From JAAFHB01 sp963675995 (lineage in GTDB: Bacteria > Bacteroidota > Bacteroidia > Bacteroidales > Prolixibacteraceae): a stretch of 64,000 nt of DNA. Positions 9,545 to 18,855 of this stretch are shown one piece after another; position 1 is the first letter of the stretch, and the number at the start of each line of letters is the position of its first letter. Under the pieces are notes generated by a model, which saw only the letters and a list, made by a program, of their open reading frames with translations, did not search any database and was not told the DNA's origin. The stretch spans positions 2,666,001-2,730,000 of the forward strand of contig CAXXIY010000001.1 of NCBI GenBank assembly GCA_963675995.2, written 5' to 3'. The position numbers and the translations under genes were made by a program.

Positions 9545-9893
9545 ATATTCGTCCAATTGTTCAAAGTGCAAAACGAAGATTTTGAATGGGCAAATATCTA
9601 TTATTGGCCCTACTCACTCGAAGTCATCTGCATAGGCTGCGACGAAGCTCCCTACCGCCAGTTCCTTACCAGCGCCTGCGAAGAGGATGTTTACAACCGT
9701 TCCGGCAATCCTAACGCCTGTTGATTAAACAGAGGGAAATTTCCCCATTATTTAACCGGATAATTTTGGCCGCTCCATTACGCTTTATATCAGCAAAAAA
9801 GAGGAAGCCGAACCAGCTTCAAGAAAAGCAGTCAAGAAATCCAAACGCGAATTTGAACCTGCCGACAAGGAAGACGATGATCTTCCATTCTAA
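9545..9893 (+). pseudogene. Fragments of accessory genes, one ending in an SSB-like acidic tail
   Basis: Two short open stretches lie between the GH106 gene and the sigma factor. The first (9545-9724, 59 codons, no plausible start) encodes an aromatic- and Cys-containing peptide including WANIYYWPYSLEV; I do not recognise it. The second (9756-9893, 45 codons) is preceded by a stop and ends in KEDDDLPF, the acidic Asp-Asp-x-Pro-Phe tip typical of single-stranded-DNA-binding proteins, after a Lys-rich linker. Both look like broken pieces of mobile-element or plasmid-type genes. An alternative 82-codon frame (9721-9969) covers the second piece in another phase and ignores this tail. Confidence 0.45.
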
Positions 9894-9900
9894 AAAATCA

Positions 9901-9930
9901 AAAAAAGCCTTCTTCTTCAATGCTTTTTTT
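9901..9930 (+). terminator. Terminator-like hairpin after the SSB-tail fragment
   Basis: AAAAAAGC (9901-9908) can pair with GCTTTTTT (9922-9929) around a 13-base loop and is followed by a T. The same structure could act in the opposite direction. It separates the remnant from the sigma factor operon. Confidence 0.5.
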
Positions 9931-10048
9931 GTGGTTGTTGTTCTCTCTGATCAAGGCAAAAGGGAATGAATGTCGCCCTCACGTTATCACAAAAACAAGT
10001 TTGAAATTCTTGGTTTTTTAAAAGTTAGTTCTGCTATTAAGAAATTTA

Positions 10049-10056
10049 TACTTTTG
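10049..10056 (+). promoter_or_regulatory. Putative -7 box of the sigma/FecR operon
   Basis: TACTTTTG fits TAnnTTTG and lies 31 bases before the sigma factor start. No clear -33 TTG is present at the usual spacing. Confidence 0.4.
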
Positions 10057-10086
10057 GGTTTTCATTATTTTCTCTGAGACAAACCA

Positions 10087-10674
10087 ATGAAGGAAGATAA
10101 ATATATATGGGCCGATTTTAAGAATGATGAGAATCAAGCCCTATCGTATATTTATAATCAGAACATAGATTTCCTTTTTTGTTACGGTAAAAAATTCACC
10201 ATCGATGAGGATTTTATTCTCGATATGATCCAGGATTTATTTTGTGATTTGATCAAATACAGAAAAACCCTTAGTGAGACCGATAATATCCGTTTATATC
10301 TGATCAAATCGTTCAGGCGAAAACTTATTGGAGGTATTGCAAGCAGAAAGAAATTGGTTAAACTTGATAGCATAGATAATTTGGAACCAGAGATTGTATT
10401 TTCTATTGAAGAGGAAATGATCATGGATGAAGTACAATCGAGAAGAAATATGTTTCTCCGACAGGGGTTAAAAGAGTTAAATATAAAGCAACGTGAAGTC
10501 ATTTACTACAAGTTTACGTTAGGTTACGATTATGATCAGATTAGTGAGATTATGGCTATTACTTATGATTCTGCCCGTCAGTTGGTATCTCGCGGTATAA
10601 ATTCGCTGAAGCATTTTATGGCGAAAAACAACTTTTTGCTTGTGCTCATTTACAGGCAATTAAAAGTTAAGTAG
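10087..10674 (+). CDS. ECF-type RNA polymerase sigma-70 factor
   Basis: A 195-residue extracytoplasmic-function sigma factor. Region 2 is around residues 20-95 (DMIQDLFCDLIKY). The C-terminal region 4 helix-turn-helix is around residues 125-185 (ELNIKQREVIYYKF, then YDQISEIMAITYDSARQLV). It is followed 65 bases downstream by the FecR anti-sigma gene and then by a SusC with an STN domain. This is the standard arrangement in which glycan binding to the outer-membrane receptor releases the sigma factor to transcribe the locus. The protein ends with a short hydrophobic, basic tail that is not part of region 4. Confidence 0.92.
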   Translation: MKEDKYIWADFKNDENQALSYIYNQNIDFLFCYGKKFTIDEDFILDMIQDLFCDLIKYRKTLSETDNIRLYLIKSFRRKLIGGIASRKKLVKLDSIDNLEPEIVFSIEEEMIMDEVQSRRNMFLRQGLKELNIKQREVIYYKFTLGYDYDQISEIMAITYDSARQLVSRGINSLKHFMAKNNFLLVLIYRQLKVK

Positions 10675-10739
10675 AAAATTTCTTTCTTTTTCTGTCACAA
10701 AAACAGTCATCCTTCCTTTTGTATATACATAAGCAGGAA

Positions 10740-11954
10740 ATGACAGAAAATAAATATATAGGCTATTCAGTTGAAGATCTGCTTCACGATCAGGAATTTG
10801 TTTATGCTGTAAAGAGCAGGAACACATCAGAGGATTGGGAACAATTCTTACTATCTTACCCTGAGTCGGGGAATAACATGATTGAGGCTCGCAAAATCAT
10901 CCAACTGTTCCAAACCAATGAAGGGACACTTGCTTATGAAAGAAAAAATAAACTTTGGAAAAATATCAGCAGGTTTAATGACGAGTTTTCAAGAAATCAT
11001 AAACGATTGGAATTAACAAACTTTGCGAAGATTGCAGCTTCTTTACTTATATTACTCTCGCTGGGAGGTTTGATTTACCAACATTTTAACAGTATTGAAA
11101 ATCAATATCAATTTTCCGAATCAAGGGATGACTTGAAAACTGACAACCCATTATTAGTACTATCTAATGGGAAATTAGTTGAATTAAAAAAGACGGAATC
11201 GAAAATTGAAGTTTTAAAAGGGAAAGATGCCCTTCAGATCAATAATGATCAAATTGTAAATAATCAAACATCAAACGATAAAACGACCATCGAAGCAAAA
11301 TTTAACGAGGTAATCATCCCGTTTGGAAAAAAATCAAAACTTATTTTAGAAGATGGTACAACAGTATGGCTAAATGCCGGAAGCCGCTTTGCTTTCCCTC
11401 AAAAATTTAGTGGAAATAAAAGAGAAGTGATTCTTGATGGCGAGGCATATTTTGAAGTTGCAAAAAATGTCCAAAAGCCATTTTTGATATCAACAAGTGA
11501 TCTAAAAATAGAAGTTCTGGGTACCAAATTCAATGTCAGTGCTTATCGTTCGGATAATCTAAGCGAGACTGTTTTATTGGAGGGGAGTGTCAATATTTGG
11601 GATAAAGGTAAGCTTTTTAAAGATAAAATTCTGATGGTTCCAAACCAGAAAGCCACTTATAGCAAATCCGGGAAAGACATTGTCCTGGAACCAGAAATGG
11701 AACCTGGATTGTCTATTGCATGGGTAGAAGGATGGTACCAGTTTAAAAACGAAAATCTGGAAAAAGTATTTTTAAAACTAGAAAAATACTATAATGTTCG
11801 TTTTAAATACGATCAAAAAATAATTTCCGGCTTACTCCCTGTTTCCGGGAAATTAGACCTTAAAGATTCATTGGAGGAGGTAATGGCTGTATTATCGAAG
11901 GTCGCCAAATTTAAATATCAGATCTCCGGGAATAGTGTCATAATTATCAAATAA
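10740..11954 (+). CDS. FecR-family anti-sigma factor
   Basis: About 404 residues from the ATG at 10740, which is preceded by a purine-rich AGGAA; an earlier TTG is less likely. The N-terminal cytoplasmic part binds the sigma factor. One membrane helix follows (FAKIAASLLILLSLGGLIY). The periplasmic FecR domain carries ILEDGTTVWLNAGSRF, GEAYFEVAKN and EVLGTKFNVSAY. The last about 70 residues are a DUF4974-type domain (KYYNVRFKYD). The periplasmic end is expected to contact the STN domain of the SusC encoded next. Co-transcription with the sigma factor is likely. Confidence 0.92.
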   Translation: MTENKYIGYSVEDLLHDQEFVYAVKSRNTSEDWEQFLLSYPESGNNMIEARKIIQLFQTNEGTLAYERKNKLWKNISRFNDEFSRNHKRLELTNFAKIAASLLILLSLGGLIYQHFNSIENQYQFSESRDDLKTDNPLLVLSNGKLVELKKTESKIEVLKGKDALQINNDQIVNNQTSNDKTTIEAKFNEVIIPFGKKSKLILEDGTTVWLNAGSRFAFPQKFSGNKREVILDGEAYFEVAKNVQKPFLISTSDLKIEVLGTKFNVSAYRSDNLSETVLLEGSVNIWDKGKLFKDKILMVPNQKATYSKSGKDIVLEPEMEPGLSIAWVEGWYQFKNENLEKVFLKLEKYYNVRFKYDQKIISGLLPVSGKLDLKDSLEEVMAVLSKVAKFKYQISGNSVIIIK

Positions 11955-12000
11955 TATTTAAAATAGTTGCCTATGACAAATTAATAGCATTTATAAAGAA

Positions 12001-12034
12001 GAAAACCGGGGAGATTGCGCCTCCACCGGTTTTC
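12001..12034 (+). promoter_or_regulatory. Hairpin in the leader between fecR and susC
   Basis: GAAAACCGG (12001-12009) pairs with CCGGTTTTC (12026-12034), with GAG/CTC extending the stem inside the loop. There is no downstream T-run, so it is not a standard terminator. It lies 45 bases before the susC start and may be a partial attenuator, an mRNA-processing site or a small-RNA target. Confidence 0.5.
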
Positions 12035-12079
12035 AATGTTTATCGTGATTTGGTATTAAGTAATAAACAAAGTAAAAGT

Positions 12080-15000
12080 ATGAAAAAAAATCGAATCAGC
12101 TTGTGCTGTTTATATGACAGAATTCAAGATTATTTATTTAAAATGAAACTGCTAACCTTTTTAATATTCGTGTCGATAGCCACCGTAACAGCGAACAGTT
12201 ATTCCCAGCAGACTAAATTTAATTTAAGTCTGGAAAATACTACCGTTGGCCTAGTTATTCAGGAAATTGAGAAGAACAGCGAATATATATTTTTATATAG
12301 TGAAAAATCTGTCGATGTCAACCGGAAAGTCAATATAAAAGTTGAAGATGAAACAGTAAATTCAATTCTGGATCAGTTGTTTAAGGGAACCAATAACTAT
12401 TACGAGATCCATGAACGGCAAATCGTGATTCTACCTTCAGAATCAAAAGAACTTCAACCAGTATTGAAATCCAAAAGTGAAGTTGAGCAACCACAAAAGA
12501 AATTGATTTCAGGAGTCATTACCGACACAAAAGGAGTTCCTATTCCAGGGGCCACTGTTCTGGTGAAAGGAACAACGATTGGGATTACATCCGATAATAA
12601 CGGAAAATTTCAATTTTCCATCCCGGATGAGGCTAAAATACTGGTGTTTTCATTTATAGGAATGAAAACACAGGAAGTGGTCATTAATGGAAAACTCAAC
12701 TTTGCGATTACTTTAGAAGAAGAATCAGTTGGAGTGGATGAAGTTACCATTGTTGCTTTTGGAAAACAAAAGAAGGAGAGTGTGATTGGTTCAATTACCA
12801 CGGTCAAACCTGCCGATTTGAAGGTGCCCTCCAGCAACCTGACTACAGCATTGGCAGGTAACGTAGCCGGTATCATTGCTTATCAGCGATCCGGTGAGCC
12901 AGGTCAGGATAACGCCGACTTCTTTGTCCGTGGTATTACCACGTTCGGCGCCAACACCAAGCCGCTGATCCTGATCGACAATATCGAACTTACAAGTACG
13001 GATCTGGCTCGTCTGCAGCCTGATGATATTGAGAGTTTCTCCATCATGAAAGATGCTACGGCCACCGCACTCTACGGGGCACGTGGGGCAAACGGTGTAA
13101 TCCTGGTGACCACCAAACGGGGGGAGGAAGGACCTGCAAAGATTTTTGCCCGATTGGAGACATCTGTTTCTGCTCCTACAAGGAATATTCAATTGTCAGA
13201 TCCGGTCACCTATATGAAGTCCTATAACGAAGCGATATCCACCCGGGACCCATTGGGCGATTTGATGTACAGCAACGACAAGATCGAGCAGACTGGTAAA
13301 CCTAATGCCAACCGACTCATTTATCCGAGTAACGACTGGTATAAAATGTTGTTTAAGGATTTCTCTAACAGCACGCGTGCCAACCTGTCGATTCGTGGTG
13401 GTGGCAAGATCTCTTCCTACTATGTATCTGGAGCTTTCACCAAGGATGCCGGTATTCTGAATGTCGACAAACGCAACTCATTTAACAACAATATCAACTC
13501 GAAAAACTATACCCTGCGTGCCAACGTGGATATCAACACGACTGAAACCACCAGGTTGTCTGTTCGGTTGACGGGTAACTTTGACGATTATTCCGGCCCT
13601 CTCAACGGTGGGAGCGCGGTATACAACCAGGTCATGCATTCTGATCCGGTTCTGTTTCCCGCTTATTATCCTGAAGATAAGGACCACATTGGGTATAAGC
13701 ACATCATGTTTGGAAACTATGATGATGGCAGTTACATCAACCCCTATGCAGAGATGGTTCGCGGGTACAAGGATTATAACCGTTCACAAATGATTGCTGC
13801 GGTGGAGCTGAACCAAAAACTTGACTTTATCACTAAGGGGTTACACTTTATGACACTCTTTAACCTGACCCGTTATTCCGACTTTTCGATTTATCGCAGC
13901 TTTTCGCCTTACTGGTATGCTATGGATAATTATGATTCCTATACAGGAGAATATCATATCACCCGTTTGAATGAAAATGGAACCGATTACCTGACCTATG
14001 GTGAGGGTACAAAGAATGTAATCAATACGCTCTATTCTGAAAGCCGTTTGAACTGGGCCCGCGAGTTCGGCAAAAGCAGTCTCAGCGGTCTGCTGGTATT
14101 TACCGCTCGCGAACGGCTTGAAGCCAACGCCGGGTCACTGCAACTGTCACTCCCCTCCCGTAACGCAGGTCTGGCAGGACGTTTTACCTATGGATGGAAC
14201 AGCAAGTACTTCAGTGAATTTAACTTCGGCTATAATGGTTCAGAACGCTTTTCGAAGAATCATCGCTGGGGTTTCTTCCCCTCATTTGGTCTTGCCTGGG
14301 TTGTTTCCAAAGAAAATTTCTTTGAACCACTGAGAAAGGTGGTCTCGAACCTCAAACTGCGCTATTCTTATGGACTTGTAGGAAACGATAACATTGGTTC
14401 ATCCTCAAACCGTTTCTACTATTTATCGGAAATGGATATGACGGATGAAAGCAGAATGTCCTATTACGGTGAAAACCGGGGCGTTTCCGGTACGGGCATC
14501 TCTGTGTTACGGTATGCAAATGAAGCCATCACCTGGGAAAAGTCGCTTAAAAGAAACTATGCTGCAGAAATTGGTTTGTTTGGTAAGGTCGATGTGATTG
14601 CTGAATATTTTACTGAAGACCGTTCCGACATCTTTATGACCCGTGCTGATATCCCTAACACGATGGGGCTTCAATCAAACATTGCTGCAAACATTGGTAA
14701 GGCCACCTCAAAGGGTGTTGATATTCAAGCCGACTATAAACAGAGCTGGAACAAGCACTTCTGGTCATCTGCCCGTGCCAACTTTACTTACTCCACCAGC
14801 AAGTACAAGGTTTATGAGGAGCCCGAATATAAGGAATACTGGCGTATGCACGCAGGATACCCCATTGGGCAAACCTGGGGCTATATCGCTGAACGTTTGT
14901 TTATTGATGATGAAGATGCATTAGCCAGTCCTTCTCAGAAAGCTTTTGGTTCACAGTATGGAGGGGGTGATATCAAATACACCGACGTAAACCGTGATGG

Positions 15001-15523
15001 CGTTATTTCTGAAGCCGACAGGGTACCGATTGGAAACCCAATCACTCCTGAAATCATATACGGTTTTGGATTCTCGCTGGGTTACAAAGGAATTGATGCC
15101 TCGATGTTTTTTCAGGGATTAGCCAATGAGTCATTCTGGATCGATGCAAGCGACATGTCCCCCTTTGTTGGAGACACCCAACTGTTGAAGGAAATCGACA
15201 AAAGCCACTGGAGTGAAAATAACCGTGATATCTATGCTTTCTGGCCACGATATAGCTCATACAAAAATAACAATAATACTCCCGTGAGTACCTGGTGGAT
15301 GCGCGATGGGTCCTTCCTTCGGCTAAAGCAATTGGAATTGGGTTACACACTTCCTCAAAAATTGACCAAAAAACTTCAAATCTCCAACTTCCGTACGTAT
15401 CTGAATGGAACCAACCTCTTTAGTTGGAGTAATTTTAAGATGTGGGATCCTGAAATGGGTAGTTCTGGTCTAAATTATCCTTTACAGAGAACATTCAACA
15501 TTGGGATTAATATAACATTTTAA
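12080..15523 (+). CDS. SusC-family TonB-dependent receptor with STN signalling domain
   Basis: About 1,147 residues from ATG 12080 (an earlier in-frame start would add a non-signal extension). After a signal region ending near TANSYSQQ comes an STN domain (about residues 45-115; FNLSLENTTVGLVIQEIEK). A carboxypeptidase-regulatory-like domain follows (GVITDTKGVPIPGATVLVKG), then the TonB plug with FFVRGITTFG and ALYGARGANGVILVTTKRG, and a full 22-strand barrel to the end (NIGINITF). The protein imports oligosaccharides across the outer membrane with SusD as lid. The STN domain, absent from most SusC proteins, indicates signalling to the adjacent FecR. The SusD gene starts 8 bases after the stop. 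Confidence 0.96.
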   Translation: MKKNRISLCCLYDRIQDYLFKMKLLTFLIFVSIATVTANSYSQQTKFNLSLENTTVGLVIQEIEKNSEYIFLYSEKSVDVNRKVNIKVEDETVNSILDQLFKGTNNYYEIHERQIVILPSESKELQPVLKSKSEVEQPQKKLISGVITDTKGVPIPGATVLVKGTTIGITSDNNGKFQFSIPDEAKILVFSFIGMKTQEVVINGKLNFAITLEEESVGVDEVTIVAFGKQKKESVIGSITTVKPADLKVPSSNLTTALAGNVAGIIAYQRSGEPGQDNADFFVRGITTFGANTKPLILIDNIELTSTDLARLQPDDIESFSIMKDATATALYGARGANGVILVTTKRGEEGPAKIFARLETSVSAPTRNIQLSDPVTYMKSYNEAISTRDPLGDLMYSNDKIEQTGKPNANRLIYPSNDWYKMLFKDFSNSTRANLSIRGGGKISSYYVSGAFTKDAGILNVDKRNSFNNNINSKNYTLRANVDINTTETTRLSVRLTGNFDDYSGPLNGGSAVYNQVMHSDPVLFPAYYPEDKDHIGYKHIMFGNYDDGSYINPYAEMVRGYKDYNRSQMIAAVELNQKLDFITKGLHFMTLFNLTRYSDFSIYRSFSPYWYAMDNYDSYTGEYHITRLNENGTDYLTYGEGTKNVINTLYSESRLNWAREFGKSSLSGLLVFTARERLEANAGSLQLSLPSRNAGLAGRFTYGWNSKYFSEFNFGYNGSERFSKNHRWGFFPSFGLAWVVSKENFFEPLRKVVSNLKLRYSYGLVGNDNIGSSSNRFYYLSEMDMTDESRMSYYGENRGVSGTGISVLRYANEAITWEKSLKRNYAAEIGLFGKVDVIAEYFTEDRSDIFMTRADIPNTMGLQSNIAANIGKATSKGVDIQADYKQSWNKHFWSSARANFTYSTSKYKVYEEPEYKEYWRMHAGYPIGQTWGYIAERLFIDDEDALASPSQKAFGSQYGGGDIKYTDVNRDGVISEADRVPIGNPITPEIIYGFGFSLGYKGIDASMFFQGLANESFWIDASDMSPFVGDTQLLKEIDKSHWSENNRDIYAFWPRYSSYKNNNNTPVSTWWMRDGSFLRLKQLELGYTLPQKLTKKLQISNFRTYLNGTNLFSWSNFKMWDPEMGSSGLNYPLQRTFNIGINITF

Positions 15524-15531
15524 TAGGATAA

Positions 15532-17502
15532 ATGATGTATAAGCTATCATATAGAATTAAGATATTGGTCTTGACTGGTTTAGTTACATTGATCGGTATG
15601 CCATCCTGTAGCAACTACCTGGATGTGGTGCCAAATGACGGTCTTGCCACCATTGAAACAGCTTTTAACTTGCGCTCTACGGCCAAGCGCTATCTGGGTA
15701 CCTGTTATTCCTACATGACCGAGGAGGGGGCCTCAGGTGCTGATCCTGCCTTGCTGGGTGGAGATGAACTCTGGGATCTTGTCAGCCGGAGTGTCTCTAA
15801 TACAACAGCCCGGGTTCCCAAAACTATGTTCCAGATTGCAAGGGGGTTACAAAGTGCCAGTACGGTTTATGCCAATGACTGGGCCTCCATGTATCAGGGT
15901 ATCCGCTGCTGCGACATTCTGGTCGATAACCTTGATATCGTCCCTGATATGGAGCAGTGGGAAAAGAAGCAGTGGAAGGCTGAGGCCAGATTCCTCAAGG
16001 CTTACTACCATTTTAATCTGATCCGCAAATGGGGTCCTGTACCCATAATCAGGAAATCATTGCCTATTGATGCAAGCGTTGAAGAAGTACGTGTTTACCG
16101 TGATCCGATCGATGATTGCTTCAACTATGTAATCGAACTCCTGGATGAGGCTATTCCAGACCTTCCATTGGTAAACCCCTCGGTGGATGAATACGGACGA
16201 ACCAACCAGCTTATTGCAACATCACTTAAAGCACGCGTTAAGGTATATGCTGCCAGTCCACTTTTTAACAACAACGTGGATCAGGCTACCCTTGTGGATA
16301 GCCGAGGCAAACAACTGTTTGCACAAAACAAATCAGAAACAGATCAGCAAAAGCGATGGACAGATGCGGTGACTGCGTGTAAAGAAGCAATTGATCTTTG
16401 TGCAAAGGCCAATCTCAAACTGTACCAATATAATAACGAGTACAGGGTAAACGACACGTTACGCCGCGACTTTACCTTGCGTGGGTTGATGTGCAAGCGA
16501 TGGAACGAGGAAATCGTCTGGGGTAATACGCAGAGCAATTCCACTCAGTTGCTGATGTGGCAGCAGCTGACTCAACCCAATATTCAGTACCAGACGACGG
16601 GTTGGACACATTCCCTGAGTTGCTATGCCTTTATTGGTGTGCCTCTGAAAATTGCCGAACAATACTATACCAAGAGAGGTTTACCAATCAATTTTGATCG
16701 TGACCGGCAGGGATTGAATGAATACGCCCTTCGTGTTGGAGATCCGGCTCATGCCTATTATCTCGAAGAGGGGTATACCTCTGTTCAGCTGAACTTCGAT
16801 CGAGAACCGCGGTTTTATGCCAACCTGGGATTTGATGGTAGTAAATGGGTTGGTGCGCTGACAAACTACAACGATCTGAAGCCAAAAGATATCTTTAATG
16901 TGGAGTGCCGGATAGGTAAAGCGCTGGCAAAGTCCAGTAATGAATCAGGTCCTCTGACCGGTTATTACCCGAAAAAGATGTATCCCTATCAGAACCGGAT
17001 TGGTGCACAAGGTAGTCCTTTGTCAACCTATTGGTATCCCTGGCCAATGATGCGCCTGGCTGACCTTTATCTGATGTATGCAGAGGCGATCAATGAAGCA
17101 GAAGGTCCCAGCGGTGCTCTCAGTGGGGATATGTTTTATTACATCAATGCCATTCGCGAACGTGCAGGTATTCCGGATGTCAAGACTTCGTGGGATCAAT
17201 ACAGCACATCTCCCGGCAGATATAATACCAAAGCCGGTATGCGTGAGATCATTCACAGGGAACGTCTGAATGAATTAGCATTTGAAAGTCAGCGTTTTTG
17301 GGATCTTCGTCGTTGGAAAGAGGCTAATGCGGAATATTCGAAGAATATTTACGGGTTCAGTGTGATTTCGTCACGGCCGGAAGATTATTACCGGAAAATT
17401 TTGCTTGCCGAACAGCCATTTGCCCAGAAGCTCTATTTTTGGCCAATTCAAACGGCAACACTTGAAAAGAATCCGAATCTTATCCAAAATTTAGGATGGT
17501 AA
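15532..17502 (+). CDS. SusD-family surface glycan-binding lipoprotein
   Basis: A 656-residue lipoprotein with signal and lipobox ending at Cys26 (IGMPSC), followed by NYLDVVPNDG, a typical SusD start. The TPR-like helical core is visible in WKAEARFLKAYYHFNLIRKWG. The C-terminal RagB/SusD block includes MMRLADLYLMYAEAINEAEG, INAIRERAGIPDV and IHRERLNELAFESQRFWDLRRW. It forms the lid over the SusC barrel and captures substrate at the surface. Its position directly after SusC confirms the pair. The length is somewhat above the usual 520-600 residues, with insertions around residues 240-420. Confidence 0.96.
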   Translation: MMYKLSYRIKILVLTGLVTLIGMPSCSNYLDVVPNDGLATIETAFNLRSTAKRYLGTCYSYMTEEGASGADPALLGGDELWDLVSRSVSNTTARVPKTMFQIARGLQSASTVYANDWASMYQGIRCCDILVDNLDIVPDMEQWEKKQWKAEARFLKAYYHFNLIRKWGPVPIIRKSLPIDASVEEVRVYRDPIDDCFNYVIELLDEAIPDLPLVNPSVDEYGRTNQLIATSLKARVKVYAASPLFNNNVDQATLVDSRGKQLFAQNKSETDQQKRWTDAVTACKEAIDLCAKANLKLYQYNNEYRVNDTLRRDFTLRGLMCKRWNEEIVWGNTQSNSTQLLMWQQLTQPNIQYQTTGWTHSLSCYAFIGVPLKIAEQYYTKRGLPINFDRDRQGLNEYALRVGDPAHAYYLEEGYTSVQLNFDREPRFYANLGFDGSKWVGALTNYNDLKPKDIFNVECRIGKALAKSSNESGPLTGYYPKKMYPYQNRIGAQGSPLSTYWYPWPMMRLADLYLMYAEAINEAEGPSGALSGDMFYYINAIRERAGIPDVKTSWDQYSTSPGRYNTKAGMREIIHRERLNELAFESQRFWDLRRWKEANAEYSKNIYGFSVISSRPEDYYRKILLAEQPFAQKLYFWPIQTATLEKNPNLIQNLGW

Positions 17503-17529
17503 TTGTTTAACCAGGAAAAAACAAAAAAA

Positions 17530-18825
17530 ATGAAACAAATACTATTGTCTTCTTTGTTAGCCGTAACTGCACTGATCTATTTCAGTTGTGTTAAATCGGG
17601 ACGGATTGACCAGCTTGACAACACCATTCCGGCACCCAAACCAGTTGAGGTTACAAACATTACCAGTAGACCGGGGGGGGCAGTCATCAAGGTTAAAATA
17701 CCGGATGATGATAATCTGAAGGGTGTGGTGGCTATTTATGAACGCAACGGAGAAGTGGTCAATACAAAAATTTCACGATATCTCGACAGTCTTGTGATAG
17801 TAGGCTTTGCCGATACATTAATCCATAAGGTAGAAATAAAGTCTTTCAATGTGAACGAACTCCCTTCCACCCCGGTCGAGGTAACCATCAAACCATTGCC
17901 GGCGGCTGTGCAAACGGTTCAGTTTGATGTGGTGGAAGCATTTGGGGGGATCAAAATTCACGTGATGAACAATACCTCCAAGGCTGATCTGGCTGTCATT
18001 CTAATGGCAGATAAAGACACGGCCAATATTAGTCTGCCCGATAAGTCAAAGAAGTGGGTGGAAGTTGTGACCCTGTTTACTGCATCTCAGGATATTTTCC
18101 TCCCAAGGCGGGGTCTGAAGGATGCGAAAACCATCTTCGGAATATATATCCGTGACAGATGGGGCAATAAGTCCGACACCCTGGTCAAGATGTTGACTCC
18201 ACTAGGGGAAGTCAAGCTTGATAAGAAAAAATTCAAGTACGCCAATCCGGGTGATGACAATTCAGTTTCAACCAACTCCTCCTTATATCCTGTTCAGGGA
18301 TTGTGGGATGAATCGGGACTTTCTGCATCCCCTTACTTCTATGCAAGTACCAGCAGCAATCCCATGCCCCAATGGCTTACTATCGACCTTGGCGTTCGAG
18401 CAAAGCTCAGTCGCATCGGAAAGATGGCACGTATCGACTATGCGATCTGGACAAGTGCTCATCCCCGGGAATACGAGTTTTGGGGGAGCATGGGCCCGAC
18501 CGGCAAACCGAACCCAAATAACAAATATGGATTTGACGATACGTGGTTTAAACTGGGATATTATGAACAACCCCGCCCCTCCGGGTACAATCCCGATGGA
18601 ACTGTACCCGCAACCTATACGGCTGAAGACCGTGTGATGTTCAATACCGGTACCGAGTTTGAAATGGACAATTCCATCAATCCACGTGCCTATGATGAGC
18701 TGCGTTATCTGCGTGTAGTGATCGTAAATACCTTCGCCACCTGGGAAACCAAGGCAACAGTGGGTCAGATCCAGCTGGGTGAGGTTACTCCTTACGGACA
18801 AATTCTCGAAGTATACGATAAATAA
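17530..18825 (+). CDS. Surface lipoprotein with DUF4959, DUF5126 and DUF5000-type domains
   Basis: About 431 residues from ATG 17530, giving a lipoprotein signal ending at Cys20 (LIYFSC). Three beta-rich modules follow. The first is a DUF4959-like Fn3-type domain (VEVTNITSRPGGAVIKVKIP). The second is a DUF5126-like domain (VEAFGGIKIHVMN). The third is a DUF5000-type discoidin-like domain (QWLTIDLGVRAKLSRI, then REYEFWGS). Proteins of this type sit downstream of SusD and are thought to bind glycan at the cell surface. It starts 27 bases after SusD in the same operon. No catalytic residues are expected. Confidence 0.86.
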   Translation: MKQILLSSLLAVTALIYFSCVKSGRIDQLDNTIPAPKPVEVTNITSRPGGAVIKVKIPDDDNLKGVVAIYERNGEVVNTKISRYLDSLVIVGFADTLIHKVEIKSFNVNELPSTPVEVTIKPLPAAVQTVQFDVVEAFGGIKIHVMNNTSKADLAVILMADKDTANISLPDKSKKWVEVVTLFTASQDIFLPRRGLKDAKTIFGIYIRDRWGNKSDTLVKMLTPLGEVKLDKKKFKYANPGDDNSVSTNSSLYPVQGLWDESGLSASPYFYASTSSNPMPQWLTIDLGVRAKLSRIGKMARIDYAIWTSAHPREYEFWGSMGPTGKPNPNNKYGFDDTWFKLGYYEQPRPSGYNPDGTVPATYTAEDRVMFNTGTEFEMDNSINPRAYDELRYLRVVIVNTFATWETKATVGQIQLGEVTPYGQILEVYDK

Positions 18826-18855
18826 GGTAAGTTTTACAAACAAAAGTAGATTAAC

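Noticed and set aside
9721..9969. 82-codon frame over the SSB-tail fragment
   Set aside because: The other phase gives a more protein-like reading with a typical SSB tail, and this one lacks a plausible start.
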